The notes below the pieces were generated by a model, which was not told the DNA's origin, made no database searches, and saw only the letters and a list, made by a program, of their open reading frames with translations. From Streblospio benedicti (lineage: Eukaryota; Annelida; Polychaeta; Spionida; Spionidae): 64,000 nucleotides of DNA. Positions 35,289 through 46,800 of the stretch are shown here, piece by piece (position 1 is the first letter of the stretch; each line of letters starts with the position of its first letter). Position numbers and translations under genes: made by a program. Location of the stretch: assembly GCA_019095985.1 (NCBI GenBank), contig CM032662.1, positions 13,377,137 to 13,441,136 of the forward strand, read 5' to 3'.

Positions 35289-36833
35289 ATGTTACGTTAT
35301 CACCAAAAGAGATACTGCCTTTGTGGATGCATATTTTCAGTGATTATTGTAACTCGTATATTTTTTCGAACAGATAATGGTGACTACGTTTTATTCTATA
35401 TCATATCAATATCAATGCTCACTAGTTGTGACACTTTCAAAGAGCTAACTACCGCTGGAGTCGATTTTTACACAGTATTTGCATTACTTATGCACTGTTT
35501 TTCATAACATAAAATTTTGACAGCATCTAATTTGCTCCATCTATTTATCAGTGTTACTGGCTATATTATATATGATTGTGTTTAAGATAAAGATGCACCT
35601 GAAAGCCCAGATGAGAAACCGCCCAACAGAAGATGCTCACAGCAAGAAAGGTTTGAGCGGATGTACTCCCTGTGCCCCGGAGGCAGGAGGCCATCTGACC
35701 AGGACGTGGAGGAGCTTACAGATGACGTCATTGAGGAAATACAGTGGGATTTTCTGGTAGCAGACAATCTGAAAGTGTTGGCATGCACACATAATAAAGT
35801 AAGACTTGCATTAAGTGAAAATAAATATGAAAAATGACTGACGACTTGTACCCAGAGGGTCATGTGCACGTGCTCTTACATTTTGTATATTGAGAGCACT
35901 AATTAAGCACTTCAGCATTTATTTGCTACTCTATTAGCTTCTTGCTTTTAACCAGCATTACTTTATGAAGGATCATGTTGGTCTCTTTATGAAGGTTTGG
36001 AAATATTCCTATTTTAGTGGTGGTCTGAATAGAGAGGTGGTCCTAATTAGAGGCTTTTCTGTACTCTCATAGCCTTTCATTTCTACTGTTTATGCGATAA
36101 TGTATTATTTCAGGTTGCATGGAATACCCAGTGGGCAGTTCTGGCCAACAATTCATCCCCAACTCCCATCAACTCGTCACTCTCTGACCATAAAATCAGA
36201 GAATTGGGACAGCAAAATGGCGTCCGAGAACTTGGTTACTTCTCCAAAGAGGAGAAGATGTATCGCTGGAAGAACTACTACAAGTTTATGTTTGTCCGCC
36301 ATCCCTTTGATCGAGTACTTGCAGCATATAAAGATAAACTCGTGTCTGAAATGTTTTATGGAAAAGAAGGAAACTATTACAAGCAATTGCTGCCCATTAT
36401 TCTGGCACGGGTTCGACCAGATCTCCTGGAACTTCCCATCGATTCTGTGTTTCTGCTATTTGAAGACTTTTTAAAATTCATTGAAAGTGGTGGTCAAGAT
36501 AGACATGTAACTCCTCCGTATGAACGCAAATGTCAGCCTTGCAAAATAAAATATGATTATATAGGTAAAGTAGAAACGTTTGATGAAGATATGGACCACA
36601 TAATAAGCACTAAATTTCCCAGTAACAGAAGTCGTAGCGTAAAAAGAAATGTTAATTCTTTATTACAGAGTAAATTTGGGGAAGGTAAGCCTCTACACGA
36701 ATATAACAATTTAACAGAGACGCTGATGAATTCTATGAAATTGATTTATCAGAGAGATTTAGAACAATTTGGCTATATTATGGAAAAGGAAGACGAAAAA
36801 TATCACGTCCGCTGCTCTGGCGGTTGTTGTTAA
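35289..36833 (+). CDS. Carbohydrate sulfotransferase, chondroitin/HNK-1 type (CHST11-like)
   Basis: Type II Golgi enzyme that moves sulfate from PAPS to a glycan such as chondroitin. Exons 35289-35379, 35587-35798 and 36114-36833 join in phase to give 340 aa (CHST11 is about 350). The start has an in-frame TGA 36 bases upstream. Residues 10-26 form the membrane anchor. Family motifs are the 3' phosphate-binding loop FVRHPFDR (161-168), CQPCKIKYDYIGKVE (from 241), and N-glycosylation sites (for example NSS at 114 and 121). The 5' PAPS loop spans the exon 2/3 joint (ACTHNKVAWNTQW, 96-108); family members usually read PKVACTNWKR, so the Cys is Trp and the Trp is shifted one place. The first exon donor (GTGACT) is weak, so the N-terminus is less certain. 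The exact substrate cannot be told from sequence. Confidence 0.88.
35965..36064. repeat. Fragment of the PON-intron repeat family
   Basis: In sulfotransferase intron 2: GGTCTCTTTATGAAGG, then GGTGGTCTGAATAGAGAGG and TTTTCTGTAC. It is related to the copies at 25012 and 25527, with incomplete ends. Confidence 0.5.
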
Positions 36834-36904
36834 TGCATGCGCGATACGTGTATCACGACTGGAAGGGGGTATTAAATTGAATTGTTTTCTATAAAGTGCG
36901 TGAA

Positions 36905-36910
36905 AATAAA
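36905..36910 (+). promoter_or_regulatory. Likely poly(A) signal of the sulfotransferase
   Basis: AATAAA 72 bases after the stop codon, implying a short 3' UTR. Confidence 0.65.
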
Positions 36911-37721
36911 CAACTGTAAACATATCTTGATGAATAATCTTATTTTGTGTATAGTGGCTAAAATGGTTTCTTGATCGTGCATATTTAAAAACCAGGTGTG
37001 ACGCCCAAGTACTCAAAAAGCGTATTGTCGGGACAGTCGCAAATTCACAATGCACACTACACCAACATCGTTGAAAACTTGAAAACGACGGAACTACGAC
37101 ACCACTGTCCTGATAAATGTGGCTTAAACCAACGTTCACGGTTCTAACCCGGTTCCTCTAACCATGGTTGTAGCTCACTGATTAGTTAGTTATGGTAGAA
37201 ACTGCATTTCGCTGTAAAGACAGCATTCTGTCTAGTTGCGTGCTGTTCTTTGGTGCTGTTTTATAATCAAATATCGTTATCATCCATGTAAATAATCCAA
37301 TTATCACAACTGGTGTTAGTGCGAACGTTAAATTAGCCTAGTCACTCACCCAATGATCCAGCCAATTATAATTTTTAACTTGGCTCCACTGAATGCCATT
37401 TACAATTATTTGTGAGTAAAGTAATTTAGAACATCAACGTGCCGCTCATGACATGCACTTATAGACTCCGACACAACGACCAGTCAGTCATCTCGTTAAT
37501 TGAAGAGTATGTCTTGTTTGGTCGGCTGTTGGGTGAATTCAAAGATTTCAGACTAAATAATGAAGGGACTTAGCACCAGCGACAGTGCGTGGGAGCAATA
37601 ATTTAGCTAAGACGATCGGCGATTTTGGGGGAATCTATTTCATACTGCACGTATATCACAGTGTATATTCAGTGTTACTACGTACGTATACATGTATAGC
37701 CTTGATATGACGATGAGCTTA

Positions 37722-38062
37722 GGGACGGTGCAATATTTACCAGGAAGGGGGACCGGTGCATTTGGTAGGGGGACAGGTACTTTTTTCAAGGTGCAAAGTA
37801 AGGGGACCGGATGATTTTTCATTCTCGTTGGGCATGGGACGTGTACTTTTTTTTCAGCTGCTGAAATCCCACCTCGACGTAAGCGAATCGGTACAAATTA
37901 ATCACGCGAATATTCATGGGAGGAGACGCGGACTTTTTTTATGAATAGAGGTCATGGGACATCAGGTGTTTTTTTCATCACATCAGCAGGGGACAAGACC
38001 TTTTTTCAGACAAGGTTTTCGATACGCATCGGTCCCCCGCCTGTTAAATATTGCACCGTCTC
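37722..38062. mobile_element. MITE with TTA target, family B
   Basis: Inverted ends of about 38 bp (GGGACGGTGCAATATTTACC at the left) with few mismatches, flanked by TTA at 37719-37721 and 38063-38065. It is 341 bp. The interior has irregular repeats of GGGGACCGGT and TTTTTTC blocks. The target type fits PIF/Harbinger. It is unrelated in sequence to family A but has the same build. Confidence 0.75.
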
Positions 38063-38339
38063 TTAGACCCGTGAAGCCAAGTTGATGAAAACCTATAAAA
38101 ACTTTCATATCCCTATTCCCGATCCCTATCCTGCTTGAGCGGACATTTTTGCTCCATTGTAACCTCATCAAAACTACATTGAGCATAGATACATCATTGT
38201 ATGTCGCTCCTTTCCGCCGAATAGAAAGCCCACCTTATAGATTATCTTGCGGGGAACATTAAATGAAAACAGGACTGTATTGTAAATCCCGCACGCCAAT
38301 CGGCATGCGCATATATCGCCCACTCGTCTGTGATGTTTG

Positions 38340-38411
38340 GCGTGAATGGGAAGAGCACTGAGCAGCTGTCACGAACCCGCAGGCAGACGACAGTTGATTG
38401 GGAAATAAAAC
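38340..38411 (+). promoter_or_regulatory. Possible untranslated first exon and promoter
   Basis: A locally GC-richer stretch that ends in a strong donor (CCT/GTAAGTTTG at 38412) but has no long open frame. It could be a 5' UTR exon of a plus-strand gene such as the one at 43811. Support is composition plus the donor only. Confidence 0.25.
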
Positions 38412-39117
38412 CTGTAAGTTTGATTTTTTTCCGTTGTTGTTTAGTTACACTGCATCAATTGCAATTAAACAAATTCTATCTGAATTGAAAGACGTTTTGT
38501 TTATTCCAGTTGTAAACTTTGTTTCCTTTCAAATTTCTTCCTCTTGTGGACCGGGCAGGCGGGGGGGGGGGCACGTAGGCCCTGAGCGAAGGCCATAGAC
38601 CCTTGTCAGATAAAGGCAGGATTGTATTAATATATACTAGCTTATACCCGTGGGAACGAAAAATCAATAATGGTCAATCAAGAATCAGGTCCTATTTCTG
38701 AAGTAAACATCGCCCATACCCCCACCCTGCTTACTATTCAACTTCAAATATTGCTTGCACAGCACGGGTCTATAGCATCCGCACTGTCGTAACACACTGA
38801 TTCTAACGCCAGCACCCACCACTGTACCACTAATAGATCTAACCGCCAGCTTCCCTCATACCTTTGTATGAAATCACCAAGAAGTCGAGCAAAAGACGGA
38901 GCTAAAGGTTTCTGTCCTTAGTTGTAGTACACTTAGAAAAGGCTGAAAATCACATAGACTGCCTCCAAGTTGAAGCTTGTAATTAAGCGTATATCTTAAA
39001 CAAGTCATTGGGGACTTCAACCGACTTGGCATCTCAATATGCAAAAGCGAAAGAAAGAAAAGCGTCTATGGTAATGGGAACATAATGCTCTCCATGGCCC
39101 AGATATACTGATCCCCT

Positions 39118-39250
39118 TCAGTAGAACATTACTATTAAGACTGCCCAAGTACTTGCATCAATTGCAAGTTGTCGTAATAGAGGGATGGTCTCTTTATGGA
39201 GGTTTGCAATGGTCCATAAAAACTCCATATCAAGACTTCATCTTATTATA
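39118..39250. repeat. Decayed copy of the PON-intron repeat family
   Basis: It starts with CAGTAGAACATTACTATTAAG and keeps GGTCTCTTTATGGAGGT. The right end is lost. Confidence 0.45.
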
Positions 39251-41268
39251 GATTCATGGCCAATGATGATTTTTAGACAGAAATTTTCGAAGGGTCATCA
39301 TTTGTAGTACGTACATGTACATTGGATACTATATTCAAACAGATACACCAAAATACATTATAACATAAAGACAACCGAAACCAAATTTGGAAAGGCGAAT
39401 CGAGAAATCCAGGTGCTCTGTAACAAGAGGTTGTCTGCTAAACATTTTTTCATTCACACTGATTGTGTGTGTGTGGGGGGGGGATTTCAAATAAAGAGAA
39501 GTTAAAGGAGCTCTCAAATAATCGCTGTTCCTTCCCATACACATTTAGAGGCATCCAAATAATTGCTACGAATTATTAATCAGAAATTTACAGTATTATA
39601 ATCAAGATAATCTTATTTCAAAATTAGATATTCATGGACATCAATATCATTCTTCCTGGGACAGTGAATAGACTTGTACATTTTTGACCTGATAAACCAT
39701 CGCAGTAGTTTGTTAAAAGAGCATATTTAACTGAACGTTTACAAATGCTACTACGGGTGGGAAGAATTATTGACGTCAGTATTCAGTAGACGATGGCTAT
39801 AACGAACCATTATCAGTAAATTTTGTTGAAATGTTAACTAAATATCAAGGTGAGGAATGTAACATGGGCTTCAGCATCATCGGAGGATGTGTGTGCTTGA
39901 TACTACTATGATTTACAAACATCATGATTGGCCAGTTAAGTTTGCATTACCATAAAGACTATGTCAGAGTTTGTTTAGTATCTGTAAAAGTGACTGATAG
40001 GGTCTGTATACTGTATATCATGTACTAATATGCTACTTGTATTGTTGGTATACCATACAGTAATAAAACAAATCAAATTAAATCAAATAAAAATGATCCA
40101 CAATGCAAACCAATCTTCATCCAGCCAATCAAAAACAACTTCCTGATTAACTTACTGCAGAATGAACCAATGGAATATTGGTGGAAATATTTAAAATGTA
40201 ATTGCATAGGACTGTGTCTGCTTATTTCATTAATGTGAAGTGATGGACAGCATAAATCAAGCTTAAATCGGACACCGTGGCGACCATGGTCTATGTGCTT
40301 TTTAGTTACCCTGCTAGATAACAGTAGTAAAAGTATGGTGTAGTGTTTGTAAACCAAAGTAGTATACATACCACACATACCTCTCATGATGCTAGGGCCC
40401 ATGGAATGTACAGTGCATGTTAGAGAGTAACTAAGACAAACGTGATAGTAACACAGCTACAGGTACCCTGGTTATTTGACATCTCAGTCAATAAATGTGT
40501 CAGATACATGATCGATGCGCAAGCAAAGCATTTTTTACTGGACATCGGTGGTCATCGGCTGGAAGATGGGAACCGTTTGCATAAGCTGGAGGCATCGGTG
40601 AATTGGAACAATTACGACAGATGTCCGGTACTCCTTTAACTATTTTTAGACTTTTGTGGACATCTGTGGGAGATCCGCCAACAAAGTCTTGGTTGATAAT
40701 CACAATCAATTGTTTGAACGATGCCCTAGTCCTATTTACCAGTTGATCACCTGCTCATGGCTATGGGTGTCTGGCAACTATTTTGTGAGATATGCACCAG
40801 CCCCCATTGGATCCACATCCTTAACTATAAATGCTGGTTACTGACAATATGTTGAAACACATGGTTAGAAGAAAAAACATTGACGATTGATTAAACATGT
40901 ATGTTGTTCTATAACTAAATTATGTTTGAAGAGAATTAATACATCCGTAAACTCAATTTTACTTGGGTTTGTGTTTTTGCCTTAGTTTATATTCATGGCT
41001 CATACAGGATGATGAATGGCTCATACCAGGATGATGAAACTCAGTTATCAGTTCCTATGTGTAATTCTAAATCATCACGAACATCTAAGTAGATAGTATC
41101 TTGCACAACATTTCCGAAGCAAGATTCAGGTCATTAGAACTTCCATGTGCATGGGAGATTTGAGATGATGACATGTTTAATTTGTAAGTTATCATCTGAT
41201 TTGTATCTTTACATAAATTAACTCACTTCATTTGACCACTTACGTACATGACTCTAAAAAGACAGAAG

Positions 41269-41288
41269 ATGATTGATTGATTGATTTG
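41269..41288. repeat. GATT microsatellite
   Basis: Four GATT units with slight variation. Such tails often mark LINE 3' ends, but no LINE protein is seen beside it. Confidence 0.6.
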
Positions 41289-43620
41289 TTTATTAACATG
41301 ACAAATAAGTATTATGACAATGAAAATAGGAAAAACTAGTCATATTAAATATGAAAAATATCAAGCCCTATTTTGGGATTTTATTTCACCATAAACATAC
41401 ATAAGAGAATTGCATGCACAGTAGTTGCAGCAATTACATTGTACATATTTAGACATGATACGTATTATATAACATTATAACATGTGTACTCTACATTTTA
41501 ATACGTTATATTATTACAAATTCTGTTATATATATCTTTATTTACATGTATAATATATTATATCTAATTATACAATTTACTTGAACATTACAGCCAAGAA
41601 TAATTTGTATATTCTGACACCTCTTTCCAACAGGATTTTACTAAAAGCATGCACTTTTCTTCATCTAATTTATAATTTCATTGTTTATATTTAATTTGCA
41701 CCTTTTGAGAATATCTTGTTTCGTAAATCTGAGTATTGGAGCCTTGGACATAGGAAGTGCACACAGGAGATGTACAAGAACTTATTTTGTGTTATATTTA
41801 ACAAAGGTTCCTTGTAAACTCTGATAATTGTGAGATTATACCTTTTCTTTCATAAAAACTTAAAATATCTTAGTGAGTATGTTCTATGGCAACAATATAA
41901 AACCTCTTGACCAGCCTCAATTTGTTCTTTTCTGTAAACATTCATCTTTCATAGTGCATTAGAATTGTGACTGTCAGAGAAAATCCGATTTAAATCATAT
42001 CTGTGTTGTATGTCTTGTCTGATGGACAAATAATTCTTGCAGAGCTGAGTAATAGTCCACCCATAGTGATTAGACTATTATTTACTTATACATTATACGA
42101 TGTACACTCTATATTATACATTTTGTTTTCAAAGAATATATGTAAGTACAGTTAGACTTGTTGACTTTAGGGAATGAAAATTTTGAATTATCAAAAAAGG
42201 GTTATTTGCTTGAGTTAGCCATATAGATTTGAGTTATTAGAGCTCGAGATAAAATAATTTCTTGAATTGTACATCATAAATATTCATCTCATATCACTGA
42301 AAAACATTGTGATATGTGTACGACTTTACTTAAAGTATGCTCACGGTCAACTGTCAGTCCGTGTTGGAGAAATCTCTTCAACATGGGTGTGGCAAAGCAG
42401 TGTTGGAAGCTACAATGTAGTAGCGCTAGGACCATGTAACTAATGTAAGCATTTTATTACAAATAAACAATAATTTTCACTGTTATATACTGAGTAGACC
42501 TGTGACACATCAAGTGTTAGATGGATTATATATGTTGTTGATACTGCAATAATAGTAACATGCATACCAGGTAATAACATTTATTATTTTGGTCCACATA
42601 ATTTCCATCCTTTCTTTTATCTATCAAAACAATATAATATTATGTTGCTAGAAGACATTGCATTAGAAAGAATACATTATCTTCTTCATCCTGCCATATC
42701 TGTACCATTCTTACATGAATATAAGTGTTTGAAAATTGGTCAACAAAATCAACAACCTGCAACATGGTTAAACTTTCCCAACATTGACTGACAGTTGTAC
42801 ATGTAGCACTGTGATGCTGTGAAGGATTTTCTTTCTACAGCAGCGTTTCCTGTTATTGCATATAAAATTAGTGTCTGCGAAGTGTTAAAAAGTCGTGTTA
42901 ATTTGTGCAATTATCATCTGGGTGGGTTTTATAAATTTTCTTTTAATTACCGAGTATGTTTTCAACATTTTTTTATATGTTTTCCATCTAGGGCAATGTA
43001 GAGCAAAGATAAAGTTAAAAAATATCAAGTATTGATATCATTACCAGAACTGATTTATCTATGCAAAGCTACCTTATTCACCCTGCTGGGATTACTGAGG
43101 TTGTGTATACAATGAAAATGTGGTCTCAATACCATCACTAGTACTGGGTTGGGTAGATTTTATGCATAATTAATTAAATGATTTGAGCACTTGTTCTGTC
43201 CAAATATTAGTGCAACGGCAAGTGTTTGGTTTTAGATTATCTATTTAGTGTCAGTGTTATGCCAGAAACATTTAATATAGCTTAGCTTAAAATTTGTATA
43301 TACTTTTGTGAATAAAAAAGAGATTTATTAAATAATTCAGCTATCCTAAGAAGACGTTAAAAGGATCGTTTATCAGGTCAAACATCCTTAATGGGATATT
43401 TTATCTCGCCAACTCACTAGTAATGTACGTACTAGTCTAGAGGATGAGCAAAGTTTGTAGGCTTTTCTATTGCTCTCTGCCCACATCAGAGAGAAAATAT
43501 TGATGATTCTCTAAATTCCCCCACTTTTTGAGACAGTGGTGTGTATTATAGCAACAAACCGCCACCGTATAAGAACACCATTTTCAGCCGTCCAAATTTG
43601 GCAGGAATCCCCTTGGCAAA

Positions 43621-43628
43621 TGACGTCA
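43621..43628. promoter_or_regulatory. CRE palindrome upstream of the signal-peptide exon
   Basis: TGACGTCA, the full consensus for CREB/ATF factors, 190 bases before the ATG at 43811 in a GC-richer stretch. It is a reasonable promoter element for that gene. Confidence 0.4.
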
Positions 43629-43791
43629 CAGTGTTAAAGCCATAGTCATAAGCATTCGCGGCGTTTAAGCTGAAACATGTAGTTTGAAGTGTTTACGAAC
43701 AAGAACAGTGTGTGGGCATAACATGGAATAATAGTGGTCACTGTAAAGGTGTGGATACAGCTGTAAATATGATTTCTTAACAGTGGATTAC

Positions 43792-43797
43792 ATGTAA
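43792..43797 (+). promoter_or_regulatory. Start-stop upstream ORF (ATGTAA)
   Basis: An ATG followed at once by TAA, 14 bases before the main ATG and inside the same likely exon. Minimal uORFs of this kind are known to stall ribosomes and lower translation. Confidence 0.35.
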
Positions 43798-43810
43798 AAA
43801 ATCGTTAAAA

Positions 43811-46800
43811 ATGGATGTATTAAAGTTAATGGTGACTTTTGTTGGATTAACACTGGTATTGGTTTCTGAATGTGCCGAAAAAGAAAAAGGTAAGTCATAG
43901 GAGTCATATAGGGCTTATCAAAGGCAGGATCAGTGAAGGTTAAGGTACACATGGATCCAGTGTTTGTCCTTATTTGGTACAAACAAATTTCCTATACTTG
44001 ATGTCTTATGCAAGATCCTTACGCCAATTAAGAAACTTGAATTGTAATGTGTCTATCTGCATACTGTATGGTAGCATTCATTTTTTTAAGTTAGATAGTA
44101 GAGACATGCATTAGTGTAATTGAAAATTTTAAGTAACAATTATAGAAAGATTTCTATTTAAGAATTAAATTCAGCAAAATTACTTTGTAAAATAAACATA
44201 AATAAAAGTTCAGTGTACAGTGGTTGTACAGTCATTAGCTTCAGTAGCCATTGAAACAATATTGAAAGTTTTACATTTAAGTGATTTTATTAATTAGCAT
44301 TATATAATTTTAAGAAAAGATCGTTTTAAGAAGTGTGCAGAGAGCACACTACACAGAAACTGTATATGTTTTAAACCTGAGGGTTTGTGTCAAAGCTCCA
44401 CCACCTGACTAACCCCTTCAGGCATTATTGCTGAATTTAGTTTGCATATTGTGCCTTGGCCAATTTATGATACTGACATTGTTTCGAATTAACCAAGTAG
44501 TATGCAATATGGGTGACAAAGACTGCAATAATGCAAGTCGAACAACACCAAATGACATGAATGAACACATCATGCATTGTGAAAATCATATCAGCAAATG
44601 CATGCCTGCGACCAAAAGCCACAGTATTTGCAAAAATCAAAACCTCATTCTTACCCGAAATGCTCTTTAGAGATGAGAATATAAGATTGCGCCATTCACG
44701 TCCAATGAAATCATCTACAATGTGCCGTCTACATATTGTAATGGTGTCCCAGTCCATTTATGCTGTCTCTCTGATACATCACAATGCTTTGGTTTCCTTG
44801 ACTTTAAAGCAATGAGAAACACGGAATAAATACCAAATGCACATAAGAAAGACAGATGTTTAAGCAAAGGTGTTATATAGATGAATATATATGGCACCCT
44901 TTGTTGTCAAATGTAGCATAATGTATTGCAGTCCTGCCAATGAAGCAGCTATGATTGTTTATTGTTCATGCAAAAACTTGTTCATAAATGAACTGTGAAT
45001 TTGTTTATTGCATTTTATTACATTAAAGATTTTAAGAAATAATTATTACACAGTTTGAATATGTTCTACTATTTATTTAGGGGTAAAGTTTTAAGATGCT
45101 GGAGATTTGTTTCAGCTCACTATTTAATTGTACTTATTCTACTGTCAAATCTATTTTCAAGGTGATAACTTAATTAAATTAATGTACATTGAAATTCAAA
45201 TTCCTCTAAAAATACACTCATAAAAATCAAAACCTGTCAGGAGTGCGACAAAACCCCAGTCTTTGACAATGCCCAAAATAAAACAAACAATATGTAAAAC
45301 TTGCTAATGTGTGAACATTTTTTATCAATGATTAAACTTGTTTTCCATATCAGTAGAGATATAAGTTCCTGCATAAATGTTTTGCAGAAAAAATTACAAA
45401 TTACATTTGAATGTGCGTACTAGCATTATCATTTGTCATGTAGAGAATGTTATACAATAACAGACATTCTGAAGTTAACATTAATAACATACGAAATACA
45501 TGAGTATACAGACGTGTATGTAAGAATAATGCCGATGTAAGATAAAAGCCGCATTTATTTATATTAAAGTCGGTTAGAAGCAAGTGATGTGCAAGTCAGA
45601 GCACATCTTTGTAGCGTGGGATATGGCTGTGTCTATACGGGCCACCTCGGGTGTTGGAGGTGATAAACGTATAGAAGATAAATGTGCTTTAGTTTTGCTT
45701 TTTACAAGGTAATAGCAACAGCATTTTGACATGCATATGCAAGCACAGAAGGAATGTTGAAAAAATTCTGTCAAAGCTGGTCCCCGAATGAAGAAGGGAG
45801 AAAGAGAAAACAAGTACTGACAACTAATTAATCATTGGTGATGCTTCAGGGGTTTTATTGTGTGGATATGTGTCTATAGCTCTCCAAAAAATCTCCCATA
45901 AGTTTAAACACAAGGTTAAAATCCAGTTTAAACACAAGGTTGAATCCAAAATGCTCAGTAAATCAAGAGTAGTTTGATTTCATAGAATAACTTTGCGACA
46001 CAAAATACTAACATTAATTTTAAAGTTCACTATTTATAATAATTATTATTGTGTTTCCATTTTTATGTATTATTGTAAGTCTTTAACGAAAGATAATGCG
46101 GAGATTAACTATTATTACACTTTGAACAAAGAATATGATACAGTGAATATTTAAGATGCAGAAAGAGGTTGTTATGCTTGATATGTGTTAATATCTTGTC
46201 TAAACATCCTCTGCGAGAATTCTTTTTCAGTTAAACTTGTCAGTCTGCCTATTTTACCTGCATCTTTGGGGTTAAGTATCACTTAAACATACATGATGTT
46301 CTTTTTTAAAAGCTGGTTGCTATTGCCATCCTTACATAGTTGATATTGCGTTTTTTCAAATATTCTTCAGATGATTTAACATTGGGTTTAGTATTAATAA
46401 TGCATTCTGAGCTTTCAATACATTATTTGCGTTTGTGTTTAAATAGAGTAAAAAATCTGCATAATTGTGGCTGCTATCAATCATTTTACACTGATAGTAT
46501 AAAAAGAGCAAGTGGTTTCAATGCATACTTAAGATCATTTTATATAAAAAGTCCCAGGAAACCCTCACATATGCCCACTATGTAAGTTTGTATTCATGCA
46601 GGCTCTAATGAAAACACCATAGTTGTCAACGAATAAAGTTTGAATAGGGTTTGATTTTAAAATTGTGCCTTTAGAAATCAAGGTATACATTAACTATATG
46701 TAACGGAATGCAAATAGATCAGTGTGAGTCAATAAATATTAACAGTAATTTGTTGTTGAAAATCACTGGTCGTGCTGATTCAAATAATATGGTTCTTGAA

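Larger units (their letters stand above)
36911..43620. other. Intergenic stretch, mostly without features
   Basis: It holds a MITE (37722-38062), a possible untranslated first exon near 38340-38411, a decayed repeat (39118-39250), a full CRE (TGACGTCA, 39771-39778), G runs at about 38561 and 39473, and a GATT microsatellite (41269-41288) beside about 700 bases that resemble an old LINE tail in composition only. No coding exon is recognised, and the short frames near 40442-40844 lack motifs. Confidence 0.5.
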
